Part shown: positions 1 through 8,012 of the stretch, piece by piece
Layout of the letters: every line of letters starts with the position of its first letter
How positions within the stretch are numbered: the first letter of the stretch is position 1
Source of the DNA: Lautropia dentalis
Lineage (GTDB): Bacteria > Pseudomonadota > Gammaproteobacteria > Burkholderiales > Burkholderiaceae_E
DNA length: 64,000 nucleotides
Reading direction: 5' to 3'
Assembly (NCBI RefSeq): GCF_003892345.1
Contig: NZ_RRUE01000001.1
Location: 465,008-529,007, forward strand
Position numbers and translations under genes: made by a program
The notes under the pieces: generated by a model
Told to the model about the DNA's origin: nothing
Databases searched by the model: none
The model's input: the letters and a program-made list of their open reading frames with translations, nothing else

Positions 1-81
1 CGTGCCCGCAGGGAGGCGAGGGTACGACTGAATGCATGGCGCGCCGGCGGCAACGTGCTGGAGGAACGGGCTGGGGGATAA
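1..81 (+). CDS. C-terminal end of an unidentified protein (partial, starts before window)
   Basis: Frame 1 is open from the first base to a TAA at 79-81 and encodes 26 residues ending in RAGGNVLEERAGG. It lies on the same strand as pta, 111 bp upstream of it. The fragment is too short to assign. It could be the tail of whatever precedes pta, or a chance open frame, because the region is GC-rich and chance frames are common. Confidence 0.3.
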   Translation, partial: RARREARVRLNAWRAGGNVLEERAGG

Positions 82-192
82 CCCTTTCACCGGGGGATAT
101 CCCGGGGTGTTGCGGGGCAGCACCATGGGCGCTGGCGGGCAGGGGCTGCAGTAATATGGGCGCTCTTTCGTCTTCACTGCAGAGGTAACGCC

Positions 193-1224
193 ATGACCGC
201 ACTCGCCTACACCCCGGACCTCTCCCTGCCGGCCCTGCTGCAGGGCATCCAGCAGCGCGCCAGTGCGCTCAACCGGCACATCGTGCTGAGCGAACCCGAT
301 GACCCGCGGGTGCTGCGTGCCGGCGTCGAGGCCCTGAAGCGGGGTGTGGCGCACATCACGCTGGTGGGCAGCCGGGCGGCCGTCGAGGCCTGTGCCCGGC
401 AGGAAGGGCTGTCGCTGGAGGGGCTCACGCTGCGCGATCCTGCCACCGATCCCGAAACCGCCGCGCTGGCCCAGCGCCTCGTCGAGCGCCGCCAGCACAA
501 GGGCATGACCCCCGAAAAGGCCCAGACCGAAATCCAGAAACCGCTGGTCTTTGCCAACATGCTGGTCACCGAGGGCAAGGTGGATGGCTCGGTCTCGGGC
601 GCCGTGCACACCACGGCCGACGTGGTGCGCACCGCCATCCAGCTCATCGGCCCGGCGCCGGGCAGCAAGCTGGTCTCGAGCTTCTTCCTGGCGGCGCTGG
701 ACAAGCCGCATCACCCGATCCAGGGTGGCCTCATTTACACCGACTGTGGCCTGGTCATCAACCCCTCGTCCGAAGAGCTGGTGGACATTGCCCGTGCCGG
801 TGCCCAGAGCGCCCGCCAGCTGCTGGGCGAGGAACCGCGCGTGGCCCTGCTCTCGTTCTCCACGGCCGGCAGCGGCGGCCATCACCCGGACGTGCTGAAG
901 GTGAAAAAGGCCGTCACCCTGCTGCGTGAGGCCGACACCGGCCTGAAGGTGGACGGCGAGGTGCAGTTCGACGCGGCCATGGTGCCGTCCATTGCCAAAC
1001 GCAAGCTGCCCGATACCCAGCTGGAAGGCCGCGCCAACGTGCTGGTGTTTCCCAATCTGGATGCCGGCAACATCGGCTACAAGATCACCGAGCGCATCGG
1101 CGGCGCTTTCATGGTCGGCCCGCTGCTGCAGGGCCTGGCCAAGCCGGCCAACGACCTGTCGCGCGGCTGTGACACGCCCGACATCGTCAACGCCATTGCC
1201 GTCACGGCGCTGCAGGGTGGGTGA
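193..1224 (+). CDS. pta: phosphate acetyltransferase
   Basis: Phosphotransacetylase of the PTA/PTB family, 343 aa, the usual length of the short single-domain form. It interconverts acetyl-CoA and acetyl phosphate in the cytoplasm, normally paired with acetate kinase. The N-terminus carries the family pattern HIVLSEPDDPRVLRA, the middle has the glycine-rich GKVDGSVSGAVHTTADVVR segment, and the C-terminal part has VLVFPNLDAGNIGYKI and [23 protein letters not shown], which contribute to the CoA/phosphate site. The ATG follows a GAGG ribosome site at about 182-185. No ackA follows; the next gene is an unrelated Rpn-type protein, so any kinase partner must lie upstream of the window or elsewhere. 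Confidence 0.93.
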   Translation: MTALAYTPDLSLPALLQGIQQRASALNRHIVLSEPDDPRVLRAGVEALKRGVAHITLVGSRAAVEACARQEGLSLEGLTLRDPATDPETAALAQRLVERRQHKGMTPEKAQTEIQKPLVFANMLVTEGKVDGSVSGAVHTTADVVRTAIQLIGPAPGSKLVSSFFLAALDKPHHPIQGGLIYTDCGLVINPSSEELVDIARAGAQSARQLLGEEPRVALLSFSTAGSGGHHPDVLKVKKAVTLLREADTGLKVDGEVQFDAAMVPSIAKRKLPDTQLEGRANVLVFPNLDAGNIGYKITERIGGAFMVGPLLQGLAKPANDLSRGCDTPDIVNAIAVTALQGG

Positions 1225-1230
1225 TGATGA

Positions 1231-1317
1231 ACAGATTCCGGCTGATCTGATCACCAGAGCGCGGCTGACACGAAAAATGCTGGGGGTGATGGTGCACAGA
1301 CTCCGGCTGATCTGACC
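1231..1317. repeat. pair of 22-bp direct repeats downstream of pta
   Basis: The unit ACAGAYTCCGGCTGATCTGA followed by YC occurs at 1231-1252 and again at 1296-1317, differing at two positions. The spacing is 65 bp from start to start. There is no T-tract and no open frame here, so it is not a conventional terminator. It may be a dispersed repeat or the scar of a lost element between pta and the Rpn-family gene. Confidence 0.6.
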
Positions 1318-1438
1318 GACCGGCCTAATTGGTTTGACCTAACCCGTCTGGCCATCGGCGTGACAGGTTCCTCGCCGCCCATCGCCATCCCTGCTGCAAT
1401 GCCCGGGTTGTTTTCCTTCAACCCACGAGGCATTCCTC

Positions 1439-2497
1439 ATGACAACCGACAACGATGGGCCGCGGGCATGCCCGCCACCCTCACCGGGTGACGGTGCTGG
1501 CAAGGACACGCCCGGTGCCGGGCGCAGCATCGTGCCAGCCGGCGGCTCCCGCACAAGGCGCATCAGCCACGACCAGTACTTCAAGTCACTGATCACCCAG
1601 TACCCCCGGCAGGCGCTGGCCCTGTTCGACCCGGCGCGCTTTGCATCGCTGGATGAGAGCGTCATCATCACCCCGCTGCGGCAGGAGCTGCCGCCGGACC
1701 GACTGGGCGAGCGCTTCTTCGAGCTGGACATTCCGCTGGAGGTCCGCTGGCCAGACGGTTCGCGCGAGACGATGGTGATTCTGATCGAGCATCAGACCGT
1801 CCCCAGCCGGTTTCGCATCAAGAAGCTGCTGAAGTATTACGTGACCCTGTCGGAGGTTCTGCATACCGACATCATCACGCCGATCGTCATCTTCCTGCGT
1901 GACGGGCGGGGCATTCCCGCCCGGCTCGACATGGGGCCGCCGGAGAGGCGCTACGCGTTCTTCGACTACATCCCCGTGATCCTGCCGCGCTGGAAGGCCA
2001 TCGAGCACCTGGGCACGGACAATGTGGTCGAGCAGGTGCTGCTGACGACGATGTCGCGCAAGGGCCAGGACAAGGTGCTCATTCTGGGGCAGGCCATCCA
2101 GGCGCTGCTCCGGCTGGAGAAGAACATCGACAACCAGTTGAACTTTGAGCGGTTCATCCGGACCTACGCGCCGCTTGACGCCGAGGAAGAGCGCCGGTAC
2201 AACAAAACCTATGCAAAGGAGGTCGCACACATGATGAGCGTACGGGAAGAAGTGATCAGTAGCGTGCGGGAAGAGCTGGAGCGGAAGGGCGAGGCTCGTG
2301 GCCGGCTGATCGGCCGTGAAGAAGGCAGAGGGGACGGCCAGCGCCATACCCTGGCCAGGCTGCTGGCCAGACGCTTCGGGCCTCTGGATGCCGAAACCGG
2401 GAAGCGCTTGGCCGCGGGTACGCCGGAGCAGCTGGACCGGTGGACTGATGCGTTTCTGACGGCAGGTTCGCTGGAGGAGGTATTCCGGTTGCAGTGA
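1439..2497 (+). CDS. Rpn/PD-(D/E)XK nuclease-family protein with C-terminal DUF4351-like domain
   Basis: A 352-aa protein of the Rpn (recombination-promoting nuclease, transposase_31-like) group. After a disordered Pro/Gly-rich leader of about 45 residues comes the family start ISHDQYFKSLITQYPRQAL, then the nuclease core with ELDIPLEVRWPDGSRETMVILIEHQT. The acidic and Gln residues of this core match a degenerate PD-(D/E)XK fold. Residues from about 285 to the end (HTLARLLARRFGPL through the leucine-rich end) resemble DUF4351, commonly appended to such proteins. The ATG has GAGG at about 1427-1430. The gene is isolated, flanked by direct repeats on the left and a perfect palindrome on the right, which suggests an accessory insertion. 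Whether the nuclease is active cannot be judged. Confidence 0.75.
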   Translation: MTTDNDGPRACPPPSPGDGAGKDTPGAGRSIVPAGGSRTRRISHDQYFKSLITQYPRQALALFDPARFASLDESVIITPLRQELPPDRLGERFFELDIPLEVRWPDGSRETMVILIEHQTVPSRFRIKKLLKYYVTLSEVLHTDIITPIVIFLRDGRGIPARLDMGPPERRYAFFDYIPVILPRWKAIEHLGTDNVVEQVLLTTMSRKGQDKVLILGQAIQALLRLEKNIDNQLNFERFIRTYAPLDAEEERRYNKTYAKEVAHMMSVREEVISSVREELERKGEARGRLIGREEGRGDGQRHTLARLLARRFGPLDAETGKRLAAGTPEQLDRWTDAFLTAGSLEEVFRLQ

Positions 2498-2509
2498 ATG
2501 GCTGGCCGG

Positions 2510-2559
2510 TTGCGCGACACGTGCCATGGACGAATGAGTTCATGGCACGTGTCGCGCAA
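2510..2559. repeat. perfect 19-bp inverted repeat (long hairpin)
   Basis: TTGCGCGACACGTGCCATG at 2510-2528 is followed after a 12-nt loop by its exact reverse complement at 2541-2559. It lies 12 bp after the stop of the Rpn-family gene. There is no T-run on either side, so it is an atypical terminator if it is one; it could also be an operator or a dispersed palindrome. Confidence 0.8.
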
Positions 2560-2630
2560 GAAGTGCTGGAACAGGTATTGGTTGTTCCGGGTTGAACCAG
2601 ATCGGCTCATTCGTTTCTCAAGGACTCGAC

Positions 2631-3851
2631 ATGTCTGCCAGTTTGAACCCCCGGCCGGCATCAGACGGTGCCACTGGGGGTGGGGGGATCGCGGGGCGGT
2701 ATCTGCCCGGCATCATGCTGTCGCTGGTCATTGCCGTGGCAGCCAGCTTCGTGTCGGAGCACTATGGCGGGCCAAAGTTCCTGTACGCGCTGCTGATCGG
2801 CGTGGCCTTTCACTTCCTGTCGGAAAATGATCGCTGCCGGCCCGGCATCGAGTTCAGCGCCAAAAAGCTGGTGCGTGCCGGTGTGGCGCTGCTGGGGGTG
2901 CGCATCGTGGTGTCCGACGTGTCGGCGCTGGGGCTCTGGGGCATTCTGGGGCTGGCCGGTGCCGTGGTGTTCACGCTGTGCTTCGGTGTGCTGATGGCCC
3001 GGGTGCTGCGCGTATCGCCCATGTTCGGGCTGCTGTCGGGTGGTGGCACGGGCATCTGCGGCATTTCGGCCACCATGGCCATTTCGTCCACGCTGCCGCA
3101 AAGCCCCGAAAGCGAGCGCTGCACCTTGATGAGCGCCATCGGCATTGCCAGCCTGTCCACGGCGGTGATGGTGCTGTACCCGCTGTGGGTACGCTGGTTC
3201 GGCATGACGGTGCCCGAGGCGGGGCTTTTTCTGGGTGGTTCCATCCACGACGTGGCCCAGGTGGTGGGGGCCGGCAGCATTCTTTCTCCGGACATTGCAA
3301 AGGCTGCCACCCTGGCCAAAATGTTCCGCGTGGCCATGCTGGTGCCGGTGGTGCTGACGCTGTCACTGGTCTTTCGCCGGACGGTGGCTGCCGAGGCCGG
3401 CATGGCGCGGCCCCTGGCCGGAGCCGTGCCATTGCAGCAACCGCAAATACCGGAACCTGTGACAACGGGCGCAACAGGGGCAACGGGCGCAACGGTGGCA
3501 TCGGTGGCATCGGTGGCATCGGCCGCGCCGGCAATGGTACCCGCTGCTGCACCGCAGGGCGCATCCGGCACGTCGGCTGCGTCCGCCAGACGCCCGCCCT
3601 TGTTGCCGTTCTTTCTGGTGATGTTCGTGCTGCTGGTGACGGTGAACAGTCTGGGGCTGATCCCTCCGGCTGTGCAGCACGTGGCCAGTGACCTGTCCGG
3701 CTGGGCGCTGGTGGTGTCCATCTCGGCGCTGGGCATCAAGACCTCTTTCGAAAAGATTGCCGCCCTGGGCTGGCGTCCGATTGCGCTGATGGTGGCCGAA
3801 GCGCTTTTTGTGGCCGCATGGATGATGATGGTGGTGATGCTTATGCGTTGA
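2631..3851 (+). CDS. YeiH-family putative sulfate/sulfite exporter (UPF0324 membrane protein)
   Basis: Polytopic inner-membrane protein of about 406 aa, of the YeiH/UPF0324 family, annotated as a putative sulfate exporter and sometimes linked to organosulfur metabolism. Hallmarks are KFLYALLIGVAFHFLSEN, RAGVALLGVRI, the glycine-rich LLSGGGTGICGISATMAISS and SIHDVAQVVGAGSILS segments, and the C-terminal DLSGWALVVSISALGIKTSFE. I chose the ATG at 2631 over the upstream in-frame ATG at 2592 because AAGGA sits 6 bp before it. Oddity: between two membrane segments (about 3450-3590) the protein carries a low-complexity Ala/Thr/Gly/Val/Ser linker built from 9-bp repeats. A strong terminator follows directly. 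Confidence 0.85.
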   Translation: MSASLNPRPASDGATGGGGIAGRYLPGIMLSLVIAVAASFVSEHYGGPKFLYALLIGVAFHFLSENDRCRPGIEFSAKKLVRAGVALLGVRIVVSDVSALGLWGILGLAGAVVFTLCFGVLMARVLRVSPMFGLLSGGGTGICGISATMAISSTLPQSPESERCTLMSAIGIASLSTAVMVLYPLWVRWFGMTVPEAGLFLGGSIHDVAQVVGAGSILSPDIAKAATLAKMFRVAMLVPVVLTLSLVFRRTVAAEAGMARPLAGAVPLQQPQIPEPVTTGATGATGATVASVASVASAAPAMVPAAAPQGASGTSAASARRPPLLPFFLVMFVLLVTVNSLGLIPPAVQHVASDLSGWALVVSISALGIKTSFEKIAALGWRPIALMVAEALFVAAWMMMVVMLMR

Positions 3852-3864
3852 TGCTATTGATAAA

Positions 3865-3910
3865 GCTGCGTGAACCGGGCTTTCAGGTCTGAAACTCACG
3901 CAGCGTTTTT
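3865..3910 (+). terminator. Rho-independent terminator after the YeiH-family gene
   Basis: The 9-bp stem GCTGCGTGA (3865-3873) pairs with TCACGCAGC (3896-3904), followed by GTTTTT. It lies 14 bp after the stop codon and separates this gene from the oxidase/TRAP cluster. Confidence 0.88.
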
Positions 3911-3993
3911 ATTTATGCGCAATGGGCGCAAACGGTGCTCTGCTCCGCATTTATAGTGACGTCTTCAATCGCGACACCCGCAGGAGATGTACC

Positions 3994-5709
3994 GTGGAAC
4001 AGGCAATTGGCAGATTTGGGGCAGAGGCCCATCCGCTCACAGGCGCAGCCGCAGCGCGCCCCCGCAGGCGCAGCACACAGGGGGGCGCAGCCGGTCATGC
4101 GGGCATTGCCGCACGCGACATGGGCGACCAGACGCCTGCAGCCCGGCCAGGGACGGCAGGCGGCCATGGCAGCATTCACGGGGCCGGCGGACATGGGGCC
4201 GTTCGTGGCGCAGAAGGACACGAAGCCGTTCACGGTGCCCACGGACATGGATCCGTTCATGGTCGCGGCGTAACGTCCGGCGGTGGCCCCGAAGGGGAGC
4301 ATGGCGCGCGGCAACCCTACAACCCGACCTACGATCCATTGGTACATCCCACACCGGGGCATGGGCAGCAGTATTCGCCCACCTACTGGATCGACACGGC
4401 CGGTACCCCGCCGCAGGACGACGGCCCCATCGACAGCGACCGTGATGTGGATGTGGCCATCATCGGTTCCGGCTTCACGGGGCTGAGCACCGCCATTGCG
4501 CTGGCACAGGAGCATGGCATTCGTGCGGTGGTGCTGGAGGCCAACCGCGTGGCCTGGGGCTGCACCACCCGAAATGGGGGGCAGGCCCAGTGCGCCTCGG
4601 GCAGGCTGAAGCGTTCGGAATGGATTGCCCGCTGGGGGCTGGACACCGCGCTGGCCCTGCATGCAGAATGCGTGGACGCCATGGATTATTTCCGTGCGCA
4701 GATAGCGGACATCGACTGCGATGCGCAGCCCGGCGGCCACCTCTACATTGCACACCGCCCGCAGCGCATGCCGGTGCTGGAAAAGGAGGCGAAGCTGCTG
4801 CGCGAGACCTTCCATTACGATGCGCAGATTCTGGATGCCGACACCCTGCGCGGCCAGTACATCGACGATCACGAAGCCGCCGGTGCCATGCACGAACCGG
4901 AAGGCATTGGCGTTCACCCCGCCAAACTGGCCTTCGGTTATGTCAGAAAAGCCCGGGCACTGGGGGTGAAGGTCCATCCCGCCAGCCCGGTACTGGGCTG
5001 GGAACGGCAGGGTGAAGGTGCCAACGAACGTCATCTGCTGCGCACACCGGGCGGTGTGGTGCGTGCCCGCGTAGTGGGGGTGGCCACCGGTGGCTACACG
5101 TCGCAGACGCTGAACCCGCAGCTGAAAGACCGGATCATGCCCATTCTGGCCAATTCCATCGTGACGCGGCCGCTGGCACCCGCCGAAATCGAGGCCAATG
5201 GCCTGCGTACGTTCCAGATCATCACCGACACACGGGTGCTGCGACACTACTACCGTGTGCTGCCGGACGGCCGGCTGCAGATCGGTACGCGCAGCGCCAT
5301 TACCGGCAGTGACGCCACGGCGCCCCGGCACCTGGACCTGGTCCGTGCCGGCCTGGCCCGGAAGTTTCCCGGTCTGCGGGATGTGGACATCGATTACTAC
5401 TGGTGGGGCTGGGTGGACGTGAGTCACGACATGATGCCGCGCATCGCGCAGCCCGATCCGCATTCGGCCCTTTACTACGCGCTGGGCTATGGCGGCAACG
5501 GGGTGTCGTACTCGGCCCAGGCAGGTCGGCGGCTGGCGCAGCACATTGCTGGAAAAACGGCCGATGTACCGAAACTGCCCATTTTCGAGGGGGCACTGCC
5601 GTATCCGGATTTTGCCGGCCTGTTCAACGCCCGGTGGCTGGCCCCGTTCCGGCGGCTGGGCCAGTGGGGGCTGTATCACTGGTATCACCTGAAGGACGAG
5701 CGGCTGTAA
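3994..5709 (+). CDS. FAD-dependent oxidoreductase of the DAO family (gamma-glutamylputrescine oxidase-like)
   Basis: D-amino-acid-oxidase-type flavoenzyme of about 571 aa, resembling PuuB and related amine/imino-acid oxidases. The dinucleotide-binding motif VAIIGSGFTGLSTAIALAQ lies at about residues 150-170, followed by the typical WGCTTRNGGQAQCASGRLKR segment; the C-terminal half has DYYWWGWVDVSHDMMPRI and LGYGGNGVSYSAQAGRRLAQHIAG. I chose GTG at 3994 because AGGAG at 3982-3986 is well placed; an in-frame ATG at 3922 has no such site. The first 120 residues are unusual: an Ala/Arg-rich stretch, then a Gly/His-rich tract of GHG-type repeats not found in canonical members. Followed closely by TRAP transporter genes, which suggests that an imported amine or amino acid is its substrate. 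The exact substrate is unknown. Confidence 0.8.
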   Translation: MEQAIGRFGAEAHPLTGAAAARPRRRSTQGGAAGHAGIAARDMGDQTPAARPGTAGGHGSIHGAGGHGAVRGAEGHEAVHGAHGHGSVHGRGVTSGGGPEGEHGARQPYNPTYDPLVHPTPGHGQQYSPTYWIDTAGTPPQDDGPIDSDRDVDVAIIGSGFTGLSTAIALAQEHGIRAVVLEANRVAWGCTTRNGGQAQCASGRLKRSEWIARWGLDTALALHAECVDAMDYFRAQIADIDCDAQPGGHLYIAHRPQRMPVLEKEAKLLRETFHYDAQILDADTLRGQYIDDHEAAGAMHEPEGIGVHPAKLAFGYVRKARALGVKVHPASPVLGWERQGEGANERHLLRTPGGVVRARVVGVATGGYTSQTLNPQLKDRIMPILANSIVTRPLAPAEIEANGLRTFQIITDTRVLRHYYRVLPDGRLQIGTRSAITGSDATAPRHLDLVRAGLARKFPGLRDVDIDYYWWGWVDVSHDMMPRIAQPDPHSALYYALGYGGNGVSYSAQAGRRLAQHIAGKTADVPKLPIFEGALPYPDFAGLFNARWLAPFRRLGQWGLYHWYHLKDERL

Positions 5710-5793
5710 TCCGGGCTGCACATGGCTGGCCGGGCGCGACGACAGACGTTGTGCCCGGGACCGTACATGAAAGGCAGGACAGGGAGCGCAAAC

Positions 5794-7077
5794 ATGGAAA
5801 AGCGAAAAGCCGAAGGGCAGACAATGAAAGGGCAGGCGATGCAGGACGCTGCACAGGACCGGACGGCTGTCGCGCAGACGATGGGCGCCCCCGGCGCATT
5901 CCCGAAAAGGCGGCGCAGGAACAGGCGGATCGGCCTGCTGGCGCTGCTGGGCGCCGGCATCGTGGGCATGGGGGCGGCGGCCATGGCACGTGCACCTGCA
6001 GTCGCCGGCGCACCGGAAAACGTGCGGATTTCACGCCCGGCACAGGAGGCACGGGAGACCCACACCGCATCTGCAACATCCACGGCGTCGAGTGCATCCA
6101 GGACCACCGTGGCAGCCGAGGCGAATGGTGGTGCGGCAGCGGCAGGCGCACACGTCGTGACCTTCAAGCTGGCCATGGGCGATGCGCAGGGGGGCACACA
6201 GTGGGAGCTGGCCAAAGCCTTCCGCACGGCCTTCGAGCGCAGGACCGGGGGACGCGCACGGGTGACGGTGTTTCCGAATGGCCAGCTGGGCAGCGAAGAA
6301 GATACGGTCAACAATGCCGCACTGGGCACGCTGTCGCTGTCGGTGCTGGCCATCAACAATCTGGCGCCATTCTCGCCGTCGCTGGGCGTGCTGACGCTGC
6401 CGTATGTGATTCGCAGCGCCGACGAGGCCCGCACGCTGGTGGAAGGTGACATCGGCCACCAGCTCGTGGAAAACACCGTGCGCGATGCGCAGGTGCGGAT
6501 CGTCGGCTGGGCGTTTTCGGGGTTCCGGGTGCTGACCAGCTCGCGCCGGCCGGTGGTGTCACTGGAAGATCTGCAGGGGCAGGTGATTCGCGTGCCCAAG
6601 AACCGTGTGATGATCGAGACCTGGCGGGCCTGGGGCATCAACCCCTCGCCGCTGGCCTGGTCCGAAACCTTCACGGCCCTGCAGCAGCGCGTGGTGGACG
6701 GGCAGGACAACCCCTACACCACGGTGGCTGCCATGCGCTTCGACGAGGTGCAGAAGTACATCACGCCCATCCATTACCTGTTCTCGCTGGAGCCGCTGAT
6801 CGTCAGCGAGGCCGTGTTCCGCAAACAGTCTCCGGAGGTGCAGCAGGCGCTGCTGGATGCCGGCCGCGAGGCCACGGCACACAGCTTCCGCTACCTGCAG
6901 GAGACCGAGCACAAGGTGCGTGACCAGCTGCAGGCCCGCGGCATGCAGATCGTGCAGCCGGCCGATGGTGAGCGGAAATGGATCGAACTGGCACAGAACC
7001 AGGTCTGGCCAAAGTTCTACGACGCCGTGGGCGGGCGCGAACGGGTGGAAGCCACCCAGCGGGCGCTGGGACGGTGA
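5794..7077 (+). CDS. TRAP transporter solute-binding protein, DctP family
   Basis: Periplasmic substrate-capture subunit of a tripartite ATP-independent transporter, about 427 aa. After a basic N-terminus (KRRRRNRRIGLLALLGAGIVG) with a hydrophobic export segment and an Ala/Thr-rich linker, the DctP fold begins at VVTFKLAMGDAQGGTQWELAKAF. Family signatures include VTVFPNGQLGSEEDTVNNAALGTLSLSV, the hinge region VIRVPKNRVMIETWRAWGINPSPLAWSETFTALQQRVVDGQDNP, and YLFSLEPLIVSEAVF. The Arg (RVPKN) and Asp/Asn (DGQDNP) motifs normally contact a carboxylate of the ligand, so the solute is probably an organic or amino acid. I chose ATG 5794 because AGGGAG (5781-5786) precedes it; in-frame ATGs at 5722, 5767 and 5824 are alternatives. 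Confidence 0.87.
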   Translation: MEKRKAEGQTMKGQAMQDAAQDRTAVAQTMGAPGAFPKRRRRNRRIGLLALLGAGIVGMGAAAMARAPAVAGAPENVRISRPAQEARETHTASATSTASSASRTTVAAEANGGAAAAGAHVVTFKLAMGDAQGGTQWELAKAFRTAFERRTGGRARVTVFPNGQLGSEEDTVNNAALGTLSLSVLAINNLAPFSPSLGVLTLPYVIRSADEARTLVEGDIGHQLVENTVRDAQVRIVGWAFSGFRVLTSSRRPVVSLEDLQGQVIRVPKNRVMIETWRAWGINPSPLAWSETFTALQQRVVDGQDNPYTTVAAMRFDEVQKYITPIHYLFSLEPLIVSEAVFRKQSPEVQQALLDAGREATAHSFRYLQETEHKVRDQLQARGMQIVQPADGERKWIELAQNQVWPKFYDAVGGRERVEATQRALGR

Positions 7078-7196
7078 ACCCGGGCCTGTTGGCCCGTGTG
7101 CGTGAGGTGGTGATGGACGGGTTTGCCAGTTCATCTTCGCATGACACGTACCACCTGCCTGTGTGAGGTGGCGATGCCAGAGGAACCGCGGAAAAG

Positions 7197-8012
7197 ATGA
7201 AAAACCATGATGACGACCCCGGTCAACACAACGACCCTGGTCAACGCAGCGGTCCCGGTCAGCATAACGGCCCCGGTCAGCACAACGGTTCCGGTCAACA
7301 GGTCCGCCGGCATGGTGCCCTGTGGGTGCTTGACCAGGCAGAGGAATTCATCTGCGCCGTGCTGCTGGTGGGCTTCGTGTCGCTGCTGTTTGCGCAGATT
7401 GCCAGCCGGCTGCTGTTTGGCTACACCATCCCGTGGGGGGACGAGCTGGCCACGCATCTGTTCGTGTGGTTTGCGTATTTTGGTGCCGTGGTGGCGGCCA
7501 AACTGTCGGCACACAACCGGGTGAGCTTTCAGTTCGGGTTTTTCCCGCCGGTGGTGAAGAAGGTGTGCGAGTCACTGGCCGATCTGCTCTGGGTGGCCTT
7601 CAACCTGTACTTTGCCTGGCTGTCGGTGGACTTCGTGTTTTTCCGGATGAACCGCTTCTGGCAGTCGCAAACGCTGGGCCTGCCCATGTCGTATTTCTAT
7701 GCCGTGCTGCCGCTGGCCTTCGTGCTGATGTCGGTACGCATCGTCATCAACAACTGGCGCACGCTGGTGCGTGGCGAGGTGCTGCTGGATCCGGAACAGG
7801 CGCAGGTGGTGCAGGCATCGAAGGTGACGCATGCATCGAAGGCGACACACGCATCGAAGGCAGTACACACATCGAAGAAAACGCACGCATCGAAGGTGAC
7901 GCACGCGGAGCATGATCCTTTGCCGCAACGGATGACGCATTCACGGGAGGGGCAACAATCTGCCCAGCCAGGGCCGTCCAGGACTGCAGGGAGGGATGAC
8001 CATGGAAAATGA
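7197..8012 (+). CDS. TRAP transporter small permease, DctQ family
   Basis: Four-helix inner-membrane small subunit of the TRAP transporter, 271 aa against about 160-180 for typical DctQ. The core (about residues 40-190) shows the expected FICAVLLVGFVSLLFAQIASRLLFGYTIPWGDELATHLFVWFAYFGAVVAAK and LPMSYFYAVLPLAFVLMSVRIV. Extra length comes from two tandem-repeat tails. The N-terminal tail has about five 6-residue units (DPGQHN-like, 18-bp DNA unit, 7215-7300). The C-terminal tail has about five HASKVT-like units (18-bp unit, about 7820-7905) rich in His and Lys. The stop overlaps the dctM start. The repeat tails are cytoplasmic if the topology is standard; their function is unknown. Confidence 0.85.
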   Translation: MKNHDDDPGQHNDPGQRSGPGQHNGPGQHNGSGQQVRRHGALWVLDQAEEFICAVLLVGFVSLLFAQIASRLLFGYTIPWGDELATHLFVWFAYFGAVVAAKLSAHNRVSFQFGFFPPVVKKVCESLADLLWVAFNLYFAWLSVDFVFFRMNRFWQSQTLGLPMSYFYAVLPLAFVLMSVRIVINNWRTLVRGEVLLDPEQAQVVQASKVTHASKATHASKAVHTSKKTHASKVTHAEHDPLPQRMTHSREGQQSAQPGPSRTAGRDDHGK

